A stretch of 17,002 nucleotides of DNA from an uncultured Arenimonas sp. (GCA_946480565.1 CAMLKR010000036.1:1-17002), one strand, 5' to 3'. Numbered from the stretch's first letter, positions 6,574 to 13,042 are shown. Notes: generated by a model from the letters alone, not told the origin. A program made the numbers and translations.

Positions 6574-7350
6574 ATGGACGTCTGCACCCTGCACCGCGGC
6601 ACCGCGCCGCTGCTTATCAGCCTGCCGCACGACGGCATCGCGCTGCCCGAGGACATCGCCGGACGGCTGACGCCGGAGGCGCGCGCGGTGCCGGACACCG
6701 ACTGGTTCGTCAGCCGGCTCTACGACTTCGCGCGCGGCCTCGGGGCATCGCTGCTGGTGCCGACCTATTCCCGCTATGTGGTCGACCTCAACCGCCCGCC
6801 GGACGACGTGTCGCTGTACCCGGGGCAGAACACGACCGGCCTCTGCCCCGCGGTGCGCTTCAGCGGCGACCCGGTCTACCTGCCGGGGCAGGAGCCCTCC
6901 GCCGACGAGGTCGCCGCGCGGGTCGAGCGCTACTGGCGGCCGTACCACGACACGCTGGTGCAGGAGCTGGCGCGCCTGAAGGCCGAACACGGCCGGGTGC
7001 TGCTGTGGGAAGGCCACTCGATCCGCAGCGTGGTCCCCTTCCTGTTCGAAGGCCGGCTGCCCGACTTCAACCTGGGCACCGCGGGCGGCGCCAGCTGCGA
7101 TCGGGCGCTGCAGGCGCGGCTGGAGTCGGTGCTGTCGGCGCAACACGACTACACCTGGACAGCGAACGGCCGCTTCAAGGGTGGCTACATCACGCGCCGC
7201 TATGGCCAGCCGTCGGAGGGCGTGGACGCGGTGCAGCTCGAACTCGCCCAGTCCACCTACATGGACGAATCCGCCGGCCGCTACGACCGTGCACGCGCTA
7301 CGGCGCTGCAGGCGGTGCTGGCCAGTTTGCTGGCCGCGGCGCGCGGCTGA
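6574..7350 (+). CDS. hutG: N-formylglutamate amidohydrolase
   Basis: Cytoplasmic metal-dependent hydrolase of 258 residues that splits N-formyl-L-glutamate into formate and glutamate, the last step of one histidine degradation route. Family motifs are present along the whole length: LLISLPHDG (13-21, His19 a likely metal ligand), DTDWFVSRLYDFA (41-53), SRYVVDLNR (66-74), NTTGLCP (86-92), LLWEGHSIRSVVP (143-155), FEGRLPDFNLGT (158-169), NGRFKGGYITRRYG (198-211) and QLELAQSTYMDE (221-232). The length agrees with HutG of pseudomonads. It starts nine bases after the DadA-like stop and no other hut genes are in view. The following gene is convergent, only 18 bases away. The activity assignment is strong; a histidine-specific role here is inferred. 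Confidence 0.93.
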   Translation: MDVCTLHRGTAPLLISLPHDGIALPEDIAGRLTPEARAVPDTDWFVSRLYDFARGLGASLLVPTYSRYVVDLNRPPDDVSLYPGQNTTGLCPAVRFSGDPVYLPGQEPSADEVAARVERYWRPYHDTLVQELARLKAEHGRVLLWEGHSIRSVVPFLFEGRLPDFNLGTAGGASCDRALQARLESVLSAQHDYTWTANGRFKGGYITRRYGQPSEGVDAVQLELAQSTYMDESAGRYDRARATALQAVLASLLAAARG

Positions 7351-7368
7351 AACCCGGCGCCAAACGCC

Positions 7369-8184
7369 TCAGCGCAGGGTGGGGGCCGCCCCGGCGGCAT
7401 GGGTGGCCGGATGGCGGGGGTCGCGGAAGCAGACCGCCAGGCGCGGCCGCACCTGGCGCGGCACGTTGCAGCCGGATTCGCGGGCCGCGCGGCCGTTGAA
7501 GCCCTGCAGGCCGATCGTCGCCTGGCCGCCGCGGCTGTCGTCCACCGACGCGTACTGCAGGGCAATCTCGTGGCTGCCGTGGTAGAGCACGGCCTGCGCG
7601 TGCAGCGGCTGGCTGCTGCGCAGCGGACCGGCGCGTTCGAAGCCGCTCCATTCCACCACCGTGCAGGCTTCCGGGGCTCCCATCGCGCTGGTGCGCGGGC
7701 AGTGGTCGAACCAGGCCTGCTTGACCACGCCGCCGGCCTGGGGCCGGAGGTCGTCGTGGTACAGGTAGATCCGGTCCTGGCTGGCCGCCGGGTTGTCGGC
7801 CTGCGCCGGCAGGCCGCAGTCGTTGCTGAAGTCGGTGCCGTCCTCGCGTTCGACGCCTTCGGCGAACGCCAGGTAGCCGTTGTCCGAGACCACCAGGGAC
7901 GTGGCCGGTTCCTGGTAGAACTCGAAGGGCGCAGCCAGCACCAGCGCCGCGGCGCGGTCGTCGCGGGCGGCGTCGGCGCGGGCCGGCGCCATCGGCATCG
8001 TCGTCCCGGCCGGGCCGAGGTCGATGAAGTCGTAGCGGCAGGCCGGATCGCCGGCGCTGTCGGACAGCGCGTAGCCGTAAAGATGGGCGTTGGCGCGCTC
8101 GCGCGCCTGCAGCCCGACCGCCAGCGCGGCGGCCGCGACCAGGCTGGCGAGCTTGAGCACGAGGCTGGCGCGGTCGTGGTTCAT
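7369..8184 (-). CDS. Secreted six-cysteine protein, nidogen-like/choice-of-anchor fold; last gene of the fibre-like operon
   Basis: 271-residue protein with a signal peptide (hydrophobic about 8-25, cleavage near ANA at 31-33). The mature part has six cysteines (49, 123, 162, 174, 239, 252), enough for three disulfides. Segments such as LVVSDNGYLAF (98-108), DRIYLYHDDLRP (137-148), CTVVEWSGFE (174-183), QAVLYHGSHEIALQYASV (197-214) and QATIGLQGFNG (221-231) follow the strand order of NIDO-like and choice-of-anchor beta-sandwich domains of secreted proteins. The start overlaps the barrel gene stop (ATGA), and GGAGG lies six bases upstream of it. By position, last and after the barrel, it could be a tip adhesin. 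That role is inferred; secretion and fold type are better supported. Confidence 0.75.
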   Translation of the reverse strand: MNHDRASLVLKLASLVAAAALAVGLQARERANAHLYGYALSDSAGDPACRYDFIDLGPAGTTMPMAPARADAARDDRAAALVLAAPFEFYQEPATSLVVSDNGYLAFAEGVEREDGTDFSNDCGLPAQADNPAASQDRIYLYHDDLRPQAGGVVKQAWFDHCPRTSAMGAPEACTVVEWSGFERAGPLRSSQPLHAQAVLYHGSHEIALQYASVDDSRGGQATIGLQGFNGRAARESGCNVPRQVRPRLAVCFRDPRHPATHAAGAAPTLR

Positions 8185-10154
8185 CGCGGCCTCCGGGCGC
8201 CGATGTCGACCCGCTGCTGTTCGCGCACCCGGACCTCGATGCTGCGCTTGTCGGCTTCCTCGTCCAGCGACCAGGGCAGGGGCAGGTTGTCGGGCAGCAC
8301 GGTCAGCACGTGGTTGCCCACCGCCACCCGCGGGAATTCGAAATTGCCCTGGCTGTCGGTGCGCACCGAATAGCGGCCGTCCAGCACCACGGTGACGTTC
8401 GCCGCCGGCAGCTCCGACGCGGCGCGTTCGCCGTCGCCGTTGTCGTCCAGGAAGACGCTGCCGGTGATGCCGCCCACCGCGCTGCCGGGCGTGCCGCCGA
8501 GCACGGCGCTGGGCGTGCCGGCGCGGCGTTCATAGCGCAGGCTCAGGAAGACCGAGCGGTCGCGCGGCAGGTCGTAGTAGGTGTCGGGCGCCAGCGGGTC
8601 GAGGATGAAGGGCGATCGACGCGAACCGCGGTTCTCGTAGACGCTGCCGATCAGCCACCAGCGGGTGGCGATGCGCCAGGTCAGGTTGAGGTTGAGGTCG
8701 GTGCCGCGGAAGGCCTCGGGGCCGCTGCCGCGGCTGTAGCGCGCGCTGCCGTCCAGGCTGAGCCGGTCGGTCAGGTTCACGCCGCCGAACGCGGAAAGCG
8801 ACGTGGTCTTGGTGGCCGGCTCGCCGTCGAAGGACAGCGAGCCATGCGTCAGCGAGAACGACAGGCGCGTGCCCTGCTTCATCGGCAGGGCATGGTCGAG
8901 CTTGAGTTCCCAGCTGTCGCCGCCGCCGGTGCCGCCGTCCAGGTGGTCGTACTGCAGGCGCGACTGGCCCCAGCGGTGGCTGCGGTCGAGGAAGAGCTGG
9001 GTGCTGTAGGCGGTGGAGAACTGCGAGTCGCGCACGTTCAGGCCGCCGCCGAAGCCGGTGAGCGTGCTGGCCTGGTAGCGCGCGTAGACGTTGCCGTAGC
9101 TGCCCTCGAAGCTGTTGCCCGACACCGAGTCGATGCGGTCCAGGCCCGCGTTCCAGGACCAGCGCGCGTGCTGGTAGGCGATGCGGTAGTAGGCGCCCTG
9201 GGCGTCGTTGGCGATCGGCAGCGCGCCCCAGGCCAGGCCGGGTTCGAGCCGGAACAGGCCGTAACGGTGGCTGTAGCGGCCGCGGTCGGCGCGGCCGTCG
9301 GCCCAGGCGCCGAACGCCTGCCCCAGGTCGCCGTCACTGGACTGCAGGGTCAGCGTGACGCTGTCGTTGGCGTCCTTCCAGCCGGTGGCGGCCAGCAGCG
9401 CCCGGGTTTCGCTTTCTTCGACCAGCAGGCCGCCGTCGTCGTCGGGGATCAGGCGGCCGTCGGTCGCCAGCGCGGCGGCGGCGCCGGTCCAGCCCGGCGC
9501 CCACTGCCACTGCGAGGCGAAGGAGGCGACGTCGCCATCGGCCAGGTCGAAGCCGACGACGCGGGCGCCGTCGAAGCTGCCGCCGCGGCCGTAGGAGGCC
9601 TGCAGTTGCAGGTTCTTTTCGGTCTGCAGCCACTCGGTGCCGACGCCGGCGAAGGTGACGCTGGGCAGGATGAAGCGGTACTGCTCGCGCAGCAGGCCCG
9701 GCAGGCTGGTGTTGAGCACGCCCAGGCCGTTGTTGCCGCGCCAGCCGCCGTCAAGGTACAGGCCGCGCTGCCACAGGGTGGCGGTGCCACCCCAGGGTTC
9801 GGCCTGGTCGCGGCTGCGGTCGGAGCGCAGCAGGGTCGCGTCCAGCGAGAAGCTGCCCAGGGCGGCGGTTTCCCAGAACCCGGCGACCGACAGGCCCTGC
9901 TCCTGGAAGGTTTCGTCGCCGCGGTCGGTGCGGCTGGCCAGCAGTTCGACGCTGAGCGACCGGGGCAGGCCCCCGGCGTCGACGATCTCGTCTTCTTCCG
10001 GCGGCAGCGGCTCCAGCGCTTCGGCGGAGATGATCCGGTCCCGATAGGGTTCCGGCGCCGTCGCGTCCTGGGCGGCGCGCGCGGGCGCCCCGGCCAGCGC
10101 CAATGCGGCACCCACGGCAAGTGCCAGCGCGTGGAGGCGGAAGGGCGGGTTCAT
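8181..10154 (-). CDS. Outer-membrane beta-barrel protein with C-terminal SdrD-B-like domain; usher-like role suspected
   Basis: 657-residue protein with a signal peptide (about 1-27, APARA-A). A short acidic linker (about 30-60, PLPPEEDEIVDAGG) is followed by some 480 residues of alternating amphipathic strands rich in Tyr, Trp, Gly and Asp, typical of an outer-membrane barrel (for example LQLQASYGRGG 182-192, LNLNLTWRIATRWWLIGSVY 487-506, VFLSLRYERR 535-544). The C-terminal region about 562-655 is a beta-sandwich module: GSVFLDDNGDGERAASELP, then VTVVLDGRYSVRTDSQGNFEF and a GNHVLTV strand, like SdrD-B or carboxypeptidase-regulatory domains. The DDNGDGE loop may bind calcium. It sits immediately after a chaperone-like gene with a four-base overlap, the place an usher would occupy, but it is shorter than the roughly 800 residues of FimD-type ushers and I see none of their motifs. 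Confidence 0.75.
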   Translation of the reverse strand: MNPPFRLHALALAVGAALALAGAPARAAQDATAPEPYRDRIISAEALEPLPPEEDEIVDAGGLPRSLSVELLASRTDRGDETFQEQGLSVAGFWETAALGSFSLDATLLRSDRSRDQAEPWGGTATLWQRGLYLDGGWRGNNGLGVLNTSLPGLLREQYRFILPSVTFAGVGTEWLQTEKNLQLQASYGRGGSFDGARVVGFDLADGDVASFASQWQWAPGWTGAAAALATDGRLIPDDDGGLLVEESETRALLAATGWKDANDSVTLTLQSSDGDLGQAFGAWADGRADRGRYSHRYGLFRLEPGLAWGALPIANDAQGAYYRIAYQHARWSWNAGLDRIDSVSGNSFEGSYGNVYARYQASTLTGFGGGLNVRDSQFSTAYSTQLFLDRSHRWGQSRLQYDHLDGGTGGGDSWELKLDHALPMKQGTRLSFSLTHGSLSFDGEPATKTTSLSAFGGVNLTDRLSLDGSARYSRGSGPEAFRGTDLNLNLTWRIATRWWLIGSVYENRGSRRSPFILDPLAPDTYYDLPRDRSVFLSLRYERRAGTPSAVLGGTPGSAVGGITGSVFLDDNGDGERAASELPAANVTVVLDGRYSVRTDSQGNFEFPRVAVGNHVLTVLPDNLPLPWSLDEEADKRSIEVRVREQQRVDIGARRPR

Positions 10155-10942
10155 TTGCCCGCTTGGTCGTCGAGTTCGAGGCGCAGCGGCGGGGACTCGA
10201 GCGTACCCTTCAGGCGCAGCGGGAAGTTCAGCTTGGGCTCGGGCGCGTTCGGGCCCTCGCCGATCGGGATCAGGGCGATGTCGCGGGTCGTGCCCGGCAG
10301 GATCGGATCGGACGCGGGCGTCATCGTGACCTTGGCGCCGTTGGCGTCGATCGCCTCGAGGAAACCGGCCAGGCGGGCATGGGCGTTGCCGGTGTTGCGG
10401 ATGCTGACCAGGGGCAGGTCGCGGCCCTGCACGGCTTCAACCCGCGTCCCGAGGTAGCTGAGCACCGGCGCGCCCTTGCCGATGGTCAGGTAGACGATGA
10501 TGCCAATGCGGCCGGTCACCTGCAGGCTTCCGTCGGCCTGCCGCTGCGGTTCGCCTTCGATCATGATCGCGAAGCGGCACTGGCCGTCGGCGGCGTCGGC
10601 CGGCACCGCGACTTCGAAGCGGTAGCGGCGGCGGCCATTGGGCGCGACCTGGATCTCGGGCGCCTCGATGCCGACCCAGGGCCGGCAGCTGCCGGGCGCC
10701 AGCGCGTCGGAGAATTGCACCGAGCCATCCGGCGCCAGCTGCCAGTCGGCGGTCTTGAGCAGAAAGCGCGCGCTGCGGGTCGAGCCGTTGGTGATCTCGA
10801 GGACGTTGCGGAAGGTCGTGCCGGGCTGTGCCGTTTCCTCGAAGCGCGGCGGTGCCACCTGGGCTTCGAATCCCTGGGCCAGCGCAGCGTCGGCGATCAG
10901 CAGGCTCAGGCCGGCGGCCAGCAGGTGCAGGAAACGGGACAT
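10151..10942 (-). CDS. PapD-like periplasmic chaperone candidate
   Basis: 263-residue protein with signal peptide (about 1-22, ALAQ). The mature part looks like two immunoglobulin-like domains. Domain 1 (about 24-155) has the PapD order: a first strand AQVAPPRFEETAQPG, NVLEITNGSTRSARFLLKTADW resembling the chaperone N-x-x-x strand pair, a VAPNGRRRYRFEV strand and a final GRIGIIVYLTIGKG. Domain 2 (about 158-255) holds LVSIRNTGNAHARLAGFLEA and ILPGTTRDIALIPI. Cys86 and Cys122 could pair. The ATG overlaps the previous stop as TGATG, with GGAG eight bases upstream. The gene lies between three small secreted proteins and an outer-membrane barrel, which is the classical setting for a fimbrial chaperone. 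Fold similarity is clear to me; subunit binding is inferred. Confidence 0.78.
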   Translation of the reverse strand: MSRFLHLLAAGLSLLIADAALAQGFEAQVAPPRFEETAQPGTTFRNVLEITNGSTRSARFLLKTADWQLAPDGSVQFSDALAPGSCRPWVGIEAPEIQVAPNGRRRYRFEVAVPADAADGQCRFAIMIEGEPQRQADGSLQVTGRIGIIVYLTIGKGAPVLSYLGTRVEAVQGRDLPLVSIRNTGNAHARLAGFLEAIDANGAKVTMTPASDPILPGTTRDIALIPIGEGPNAPEPKLNFPLRLKGTLESPPLRLELDDQAGK

Positions 10943-11409
10943 CAGGGCGACTCCAGCTCGATCTCGAAGGTGAAGCTGAGCTGCGACTGCTGCGGCAGAT
11001 GGTTTCCATCCGCCTGCAGGGTCACCAGCAGGGTGTCCTCGAGCCGGTCGGCCGTGATCGGGCCCTGGTAGACCAGGCTGCGCTCACCGTCGCGCAGCTG
11101 GCCGGGCAGCAGCACGCCGCGGGTGGTCCATTGCACGAACAGCGGGCCGGTCGCCTGCGGGCCGAGCTTCTTGTAGATGCGCCCGCTGCGGCCGCGCCAG
11201 GGCGACACGTCCAGGCGCACCAGCACCGTCATCCGGCCGGTCATGGTCGATGGCTGGCCCGGACGGGGCAGCACCGAATCCCACTTCATGCGCACGTTGC
11301 CGCCCAGCACCTGGGTGCCGGTGTCGTCGACCGGCAGCGCCTGCGCGGCGGCCAGCGGGCTCGCGCAGCAGGCGGCGATCAGCAGGGCGGCGGCAAGAAG
11401 GCGGTTCAT
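10942..11409 (-). CDS. Small secreted protein, candidate minor subunit
   Basis: 155-residue protein with a signal peptide (about 1-22, SPLAAA-Q). I do not recognise the family. The mature chain of about 130 residues is predicted mostly beta: GNVRMKWDSVLP, RMTVLVRLDVSPW, GPLFVQWTTRGVLLPG, DTLLVTLQADG and a last strand QLSFTFEIELESP (143-155). Ending exactly on an alternating hydrophobic strand is usual for pilins assembled by donor-strand exchange, which fits its place just before the chaperone gene. The ATG at 11409 overlaps the stop of the preceding gene (ATGA) and has no Shine-Dalgarno sequence, so translation probably depends on coupling. No cysteine occurs in the mature part. It may be a minor pilin or adaptor; this is inference. 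Confidence 0.72.
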   Translation of the reverse strand: MNRLLAAALLIAACCASPLAAAQALPVDDTGTQVLGGNVRMKWDSVLPRPGQPSTMTGRMTVLVRLDVSPWRGRSGRIYKKLGPQATGPLFVQWTTRGVLLPGQLRDGERSLVYQGPITADRLEDTLLVTLQADGNHLPQQSQLSFTFEIELESP

Positions 11410-12056
11410 GGCGCGGTGATGGTGTAGGTGACGGTATTGGTGTAGTTGCCGGCACCGACCAGCTGGTCGTTCCCGTAGCGGAACCGGTAGCAGCTCTCGT
11501 TCCACTGGTTGCGCACGAAGCTGGCGACCGTCTGGCCGCTGCTGGTGAAGCTGCCGGAGGCGAAGGGCTGGCCGCCGTTGTCGCCATTGCCGCTGGACGT
11601 CCAGCTGATCTGCGACATCGGGATGGTGTCGCCGCTGGCGTTCGTCAGGTTCGGGGCGTAGGTGGCGATCACCGTGGCGGTATTGTTGGGGCCGCCGCCG
11701 CCGTTGCCGTTGCTCGGGTGGCGGAAGAACGCCCCGATGTAGATCTCGCCCGGATCGCAGAACGCGAAGCCGTCCAGCTGGCTGACGGTGTTGCCGTCGC
11801 CGGTCATGGTCTGGTCGACGCCGTTGCCGACCGCCGCGGCCGGGACCGTGACGGCGACGTTGTTGACCGTGGTGTTGTTGGTCGGCTGGCCGCCGCCGTT
11901 GTAGGTGCCGCCGCCGGACATGCCGCCGGTGCCCACCCGCAGGTAGACCATGCGGGTACCGCCATTGATGCCGACGGTGTAGGCGTCGACGCTGGCCGGG
12001 AAAAGCGCCGAGGCCAGCAGGAGCAGCCCCCCCGCGGTTTTCCAAGCAAGCGTCAT
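11406..12056 (-). CDS. Secreted pilin-like protein, paralogue of the first operon gene
   Basis: 216-residue secreted protein; signal peptide about 1-25 (SVDA-Y). The mature chain is rich in Gly, Asn and Thr (GTGGMSGGGTYNGGGQP, 42-58; NGNGGGGPNN, 117-126) and has one likely disulfide, Cys100-Cys189. It aligns with the first operon protein in two places: SGDTIPMSQISWT (141-153) with SGETIPFSEITTT, and the last 27 residues (190-216), which share Y-x-N, GAG-x-Y, V-x-Y-T and the final Pro at identical spacing. The C-terminal strand resembles that of fimbrial subunits. A GGAGA site lies six bases before the ATG. Its longer loop and cysteines suggest a specialised, perhaps minor or distal, subunit. 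The family name is not known to me. Confidence 0.78.
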   Translation of the reverse strand: MTLAWKTAGGLLLLASALFPASVDAYTVGINGGTRMVYLRVGTGGMSGGGTYNGGGQPTNNTTVNNVAVTVPAAAVGNGVDQTMTGDGNTVSQLDGFAFCDPGEIYIGAFFRHPSNGNGGGGPNNTATVIATYAPNLTNASGDTIPMSQISWTSSGNGDNGGQPFASGSFTSSGQTVASFVRNQWNESCYRFRYGNDQLVGAGNYTNTVTYTITAP

Positions 12057-12134
12057 GGTGTTCTCCGGGAAACCGGGAGCCGACGGCTGGCGCCGGCTCC
12101 CGTCGAACGATCGCGTGAGCGTTTCCGTGCCGCG
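12057..12134 (-). other. Spacer with hairpin between the first and second operon genes
   Basis: GGGAGCCG (12075-12082) pairs with CGGCTCCC (12094-12101), giving an eight-base stem and an 11-base loop. An alternative pairing of GACGG (12082-12086) with CCGTC (12100-12104) is also possible. On the minus strand only TTT follows, so it is weak as a terminator. It may lower expression of the downstream genes relative to the first, or protect the upstream mRNA end. Confidence 0.55.
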
Positions 12135-12719
12135 TTACGGCATGGTCGCGGTGTACTGCACCTGGCCGTTGTACTGGCCGGCGCCGGCGATCGTGTTGTT
12201 CTCGTAGCTGTAGGCCCAGGTGGCCAGGCGGTCGGTGCCGCGGGCGCCGACGTTCGGGGCGATCGCCACCGGGGCGCTGACGCCGTTCTCGACCAGGGTC
12301 GGGGCGGCGATGGAACCGGTCGCCACCGTGGTGGTGATCTCGGAGAAGGGGATGGTCTCGCCGCTGGCCAGGTCGGTCAGCGAAGTGCCGGTGGTGTTGG
12401 CGGTCAGGCTGATGGTGCCGCCGTTGCCACGCAGGGCCACGTCCACGGCCAGGCCACCGGTGCGGGCGACGGCATTGCCGTCACCGACGTTGGCGGCGGC
12501 CACGTCGAACACGACCTGCTCGATGCCGGCGCCGGCCGGGCCGACGCGGAAGCTCAGGAAGCGCGGGATGTTGACCTGGAAGTTCAGGCGGGCGTTGGCC
12601 GTGGTCGGGCCGGCGCCGGTCGAGAACTGGGATTCGGCGAAAGCCGGGGTCATGGCGATCAGGCCGAGGGACGCCAGGCCGGTGAGAGCCAGGCCTCGGA
12701 TAGCACGGACGGTATTCAT
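12135..12719 (-). CDS. Secreted pilin-like protein, candidate major subunit; first gene of the operon
   Basis: 194-residue protein with a typical signal peptide (about 1-28, TPAFA-E) and a mature chain of about 166 residues without cysteine. Predicted strands alternate along the whole length: ARLNFQVNIPRFLSFRVG (43-60), IEQVVFDVAAANVG (66-79), GTISLTANTTG (101-111) and a terminal GQYNGQVQYTATMP (181-194). Size, absence of membrane helix, beta content and the terminal strand are those of a fimbrial major subunit, though it matches no pilin family that I can name. It is first in the operon, 78 bases from the next gene with a hairpin between, and 97 bases or so downstream of the expected sigma-54 transcription start. 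An AAGGAA at 12730-12735 is its likely, somewhat distant, ribosome site. Confidence 0.8.
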   Translation of the reverse strand: MNTVRAIRGLALTGLASLGLIAMTPAFAESQFSTGAGPTTANARLNFQVNIPRFLSFRVGPAGAGIEQVVFDVAAANVGDGNAVARTGGLAVDVALRGNGGTISLTANTTGTSLTDLASGETIPFSEITTTVATGSIAAPTLVENGVSAPVAIAPNVGARGTDRLATWAYSYENNTIAGAGQYNGQVQYTATMP

Positions 12720-12826
12720 GGGTGTCGGGTTCCTTAGGGTTGCGTGGGTGATTGGACTGGATGGTTGGGAACAATCCGGGCCGGATCACCGACCAGGGGC
12801 TCGCAAGGCTGCGGCAGAGGGGCAAA

Positions 12827-12843
12827 TGCAGAAAGCGTGCCAA
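12827..12843 (-). promoter_or_regulatory. Sigma-54 (RpoN) promoter for the fibre-like operon
   Basis: On the minus strand the sequence reads TTGGCACG-CTTT-CTGCA. The -24 GG (12841-12840) and the -12 GC (12829-12828) are separated by exactly 10 bases, as required for sigma-54 holoenzyme. It matches the consensus TGGCACG-N4-TTGCA at all but one of the defined positions. The predicted start is near 12816, giving a leader of about 97 bases. Confidence 0.75.
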
Positions 12844-13012
12844 GCCCGGGGAGGGCCGGCCCCGGGCCTGCAGAAGTGAGAGGTGCGTCACAGTATCCGG
12901 GTCGGCGGCCCTACGCAAAGCGGGGCAGCGGTCGGCCACGCCGCCCGGAGGGGCGGCTCCGGCTTGCGGTGCCTGGGTTCGGGCCGGGCCGCGGGCGGTC
13001 CGGCGGTGCGTC

Positions 13013-13042
13013 AGGAATGTGACGTGGAACGTCACATTTCCT
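13013..13042. promoter_or_regulatory. Palindrome with TGTGACGT/ACGTCACA arms, candidate activator site
   Basis: AGGAATGTGACGT (13013-13025) and ACGTCACATTTCCT (13029-13042) are complementary apart from one extra T, with a GGA loop. It lies about 200 bases upstream of the predicted sigma-54 start, a usual distance for enhancer-binding proteins. It also lies ten bases after the parE stop, so a role as a parE mRNA 3' hairpin is possible; no T-run follows. Confidence 0.6.

Noticed and set aside
5161..7146. Long open frame of 661 codons on the minus strand opposite the DadA-like and hutG genes
   Set aside because: It covers both genes, which have clear family motifs; its own product has low-complexity His/Arg/Ala/Gln composition and no domain.
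8310..10457. Long open frame of 715 codons on the plus strand opposite the barrel and chaperone genes
   Set aside because: It is antisense to two genes with coherent signal peptides and folds. Its translation is a monotonous Ala/Val/Gly/Arg/Gln mixture, which is how GC-rich third positions read on the opposite strand.
12102..12132. Possible second sigma-54 promoter before the 216-residue gene (GGCACGGAAACGC on the minus strand)
   Set aside because: Only nine bases lie between GG and GC; sigma-54 needs ten, and the -12 part is poor.
12744..13022. Small plus-strand gene of 92 codons in the regulatory region
   Set aside because: It has no ribosome site, a composition dominated by Gly, Arg and Pro, and overlaps the promoter elements; no family features.
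13018..13036. CRP/Clp site in TGTGACGTGGAACGTCACA
   Set aside because: The half sites TGTGA and TCACA fit, but they are nine bases apart instead of the six required by CRP-type dimers. It is kept as an activator site of unknown type.
13013..13042. Intrinsic terminator of parE
   Set aside because: The hairpin is well placed, but no T-run follows on the minus strand, so it does not meet the criteria. A role in 3' end protection remains possible.
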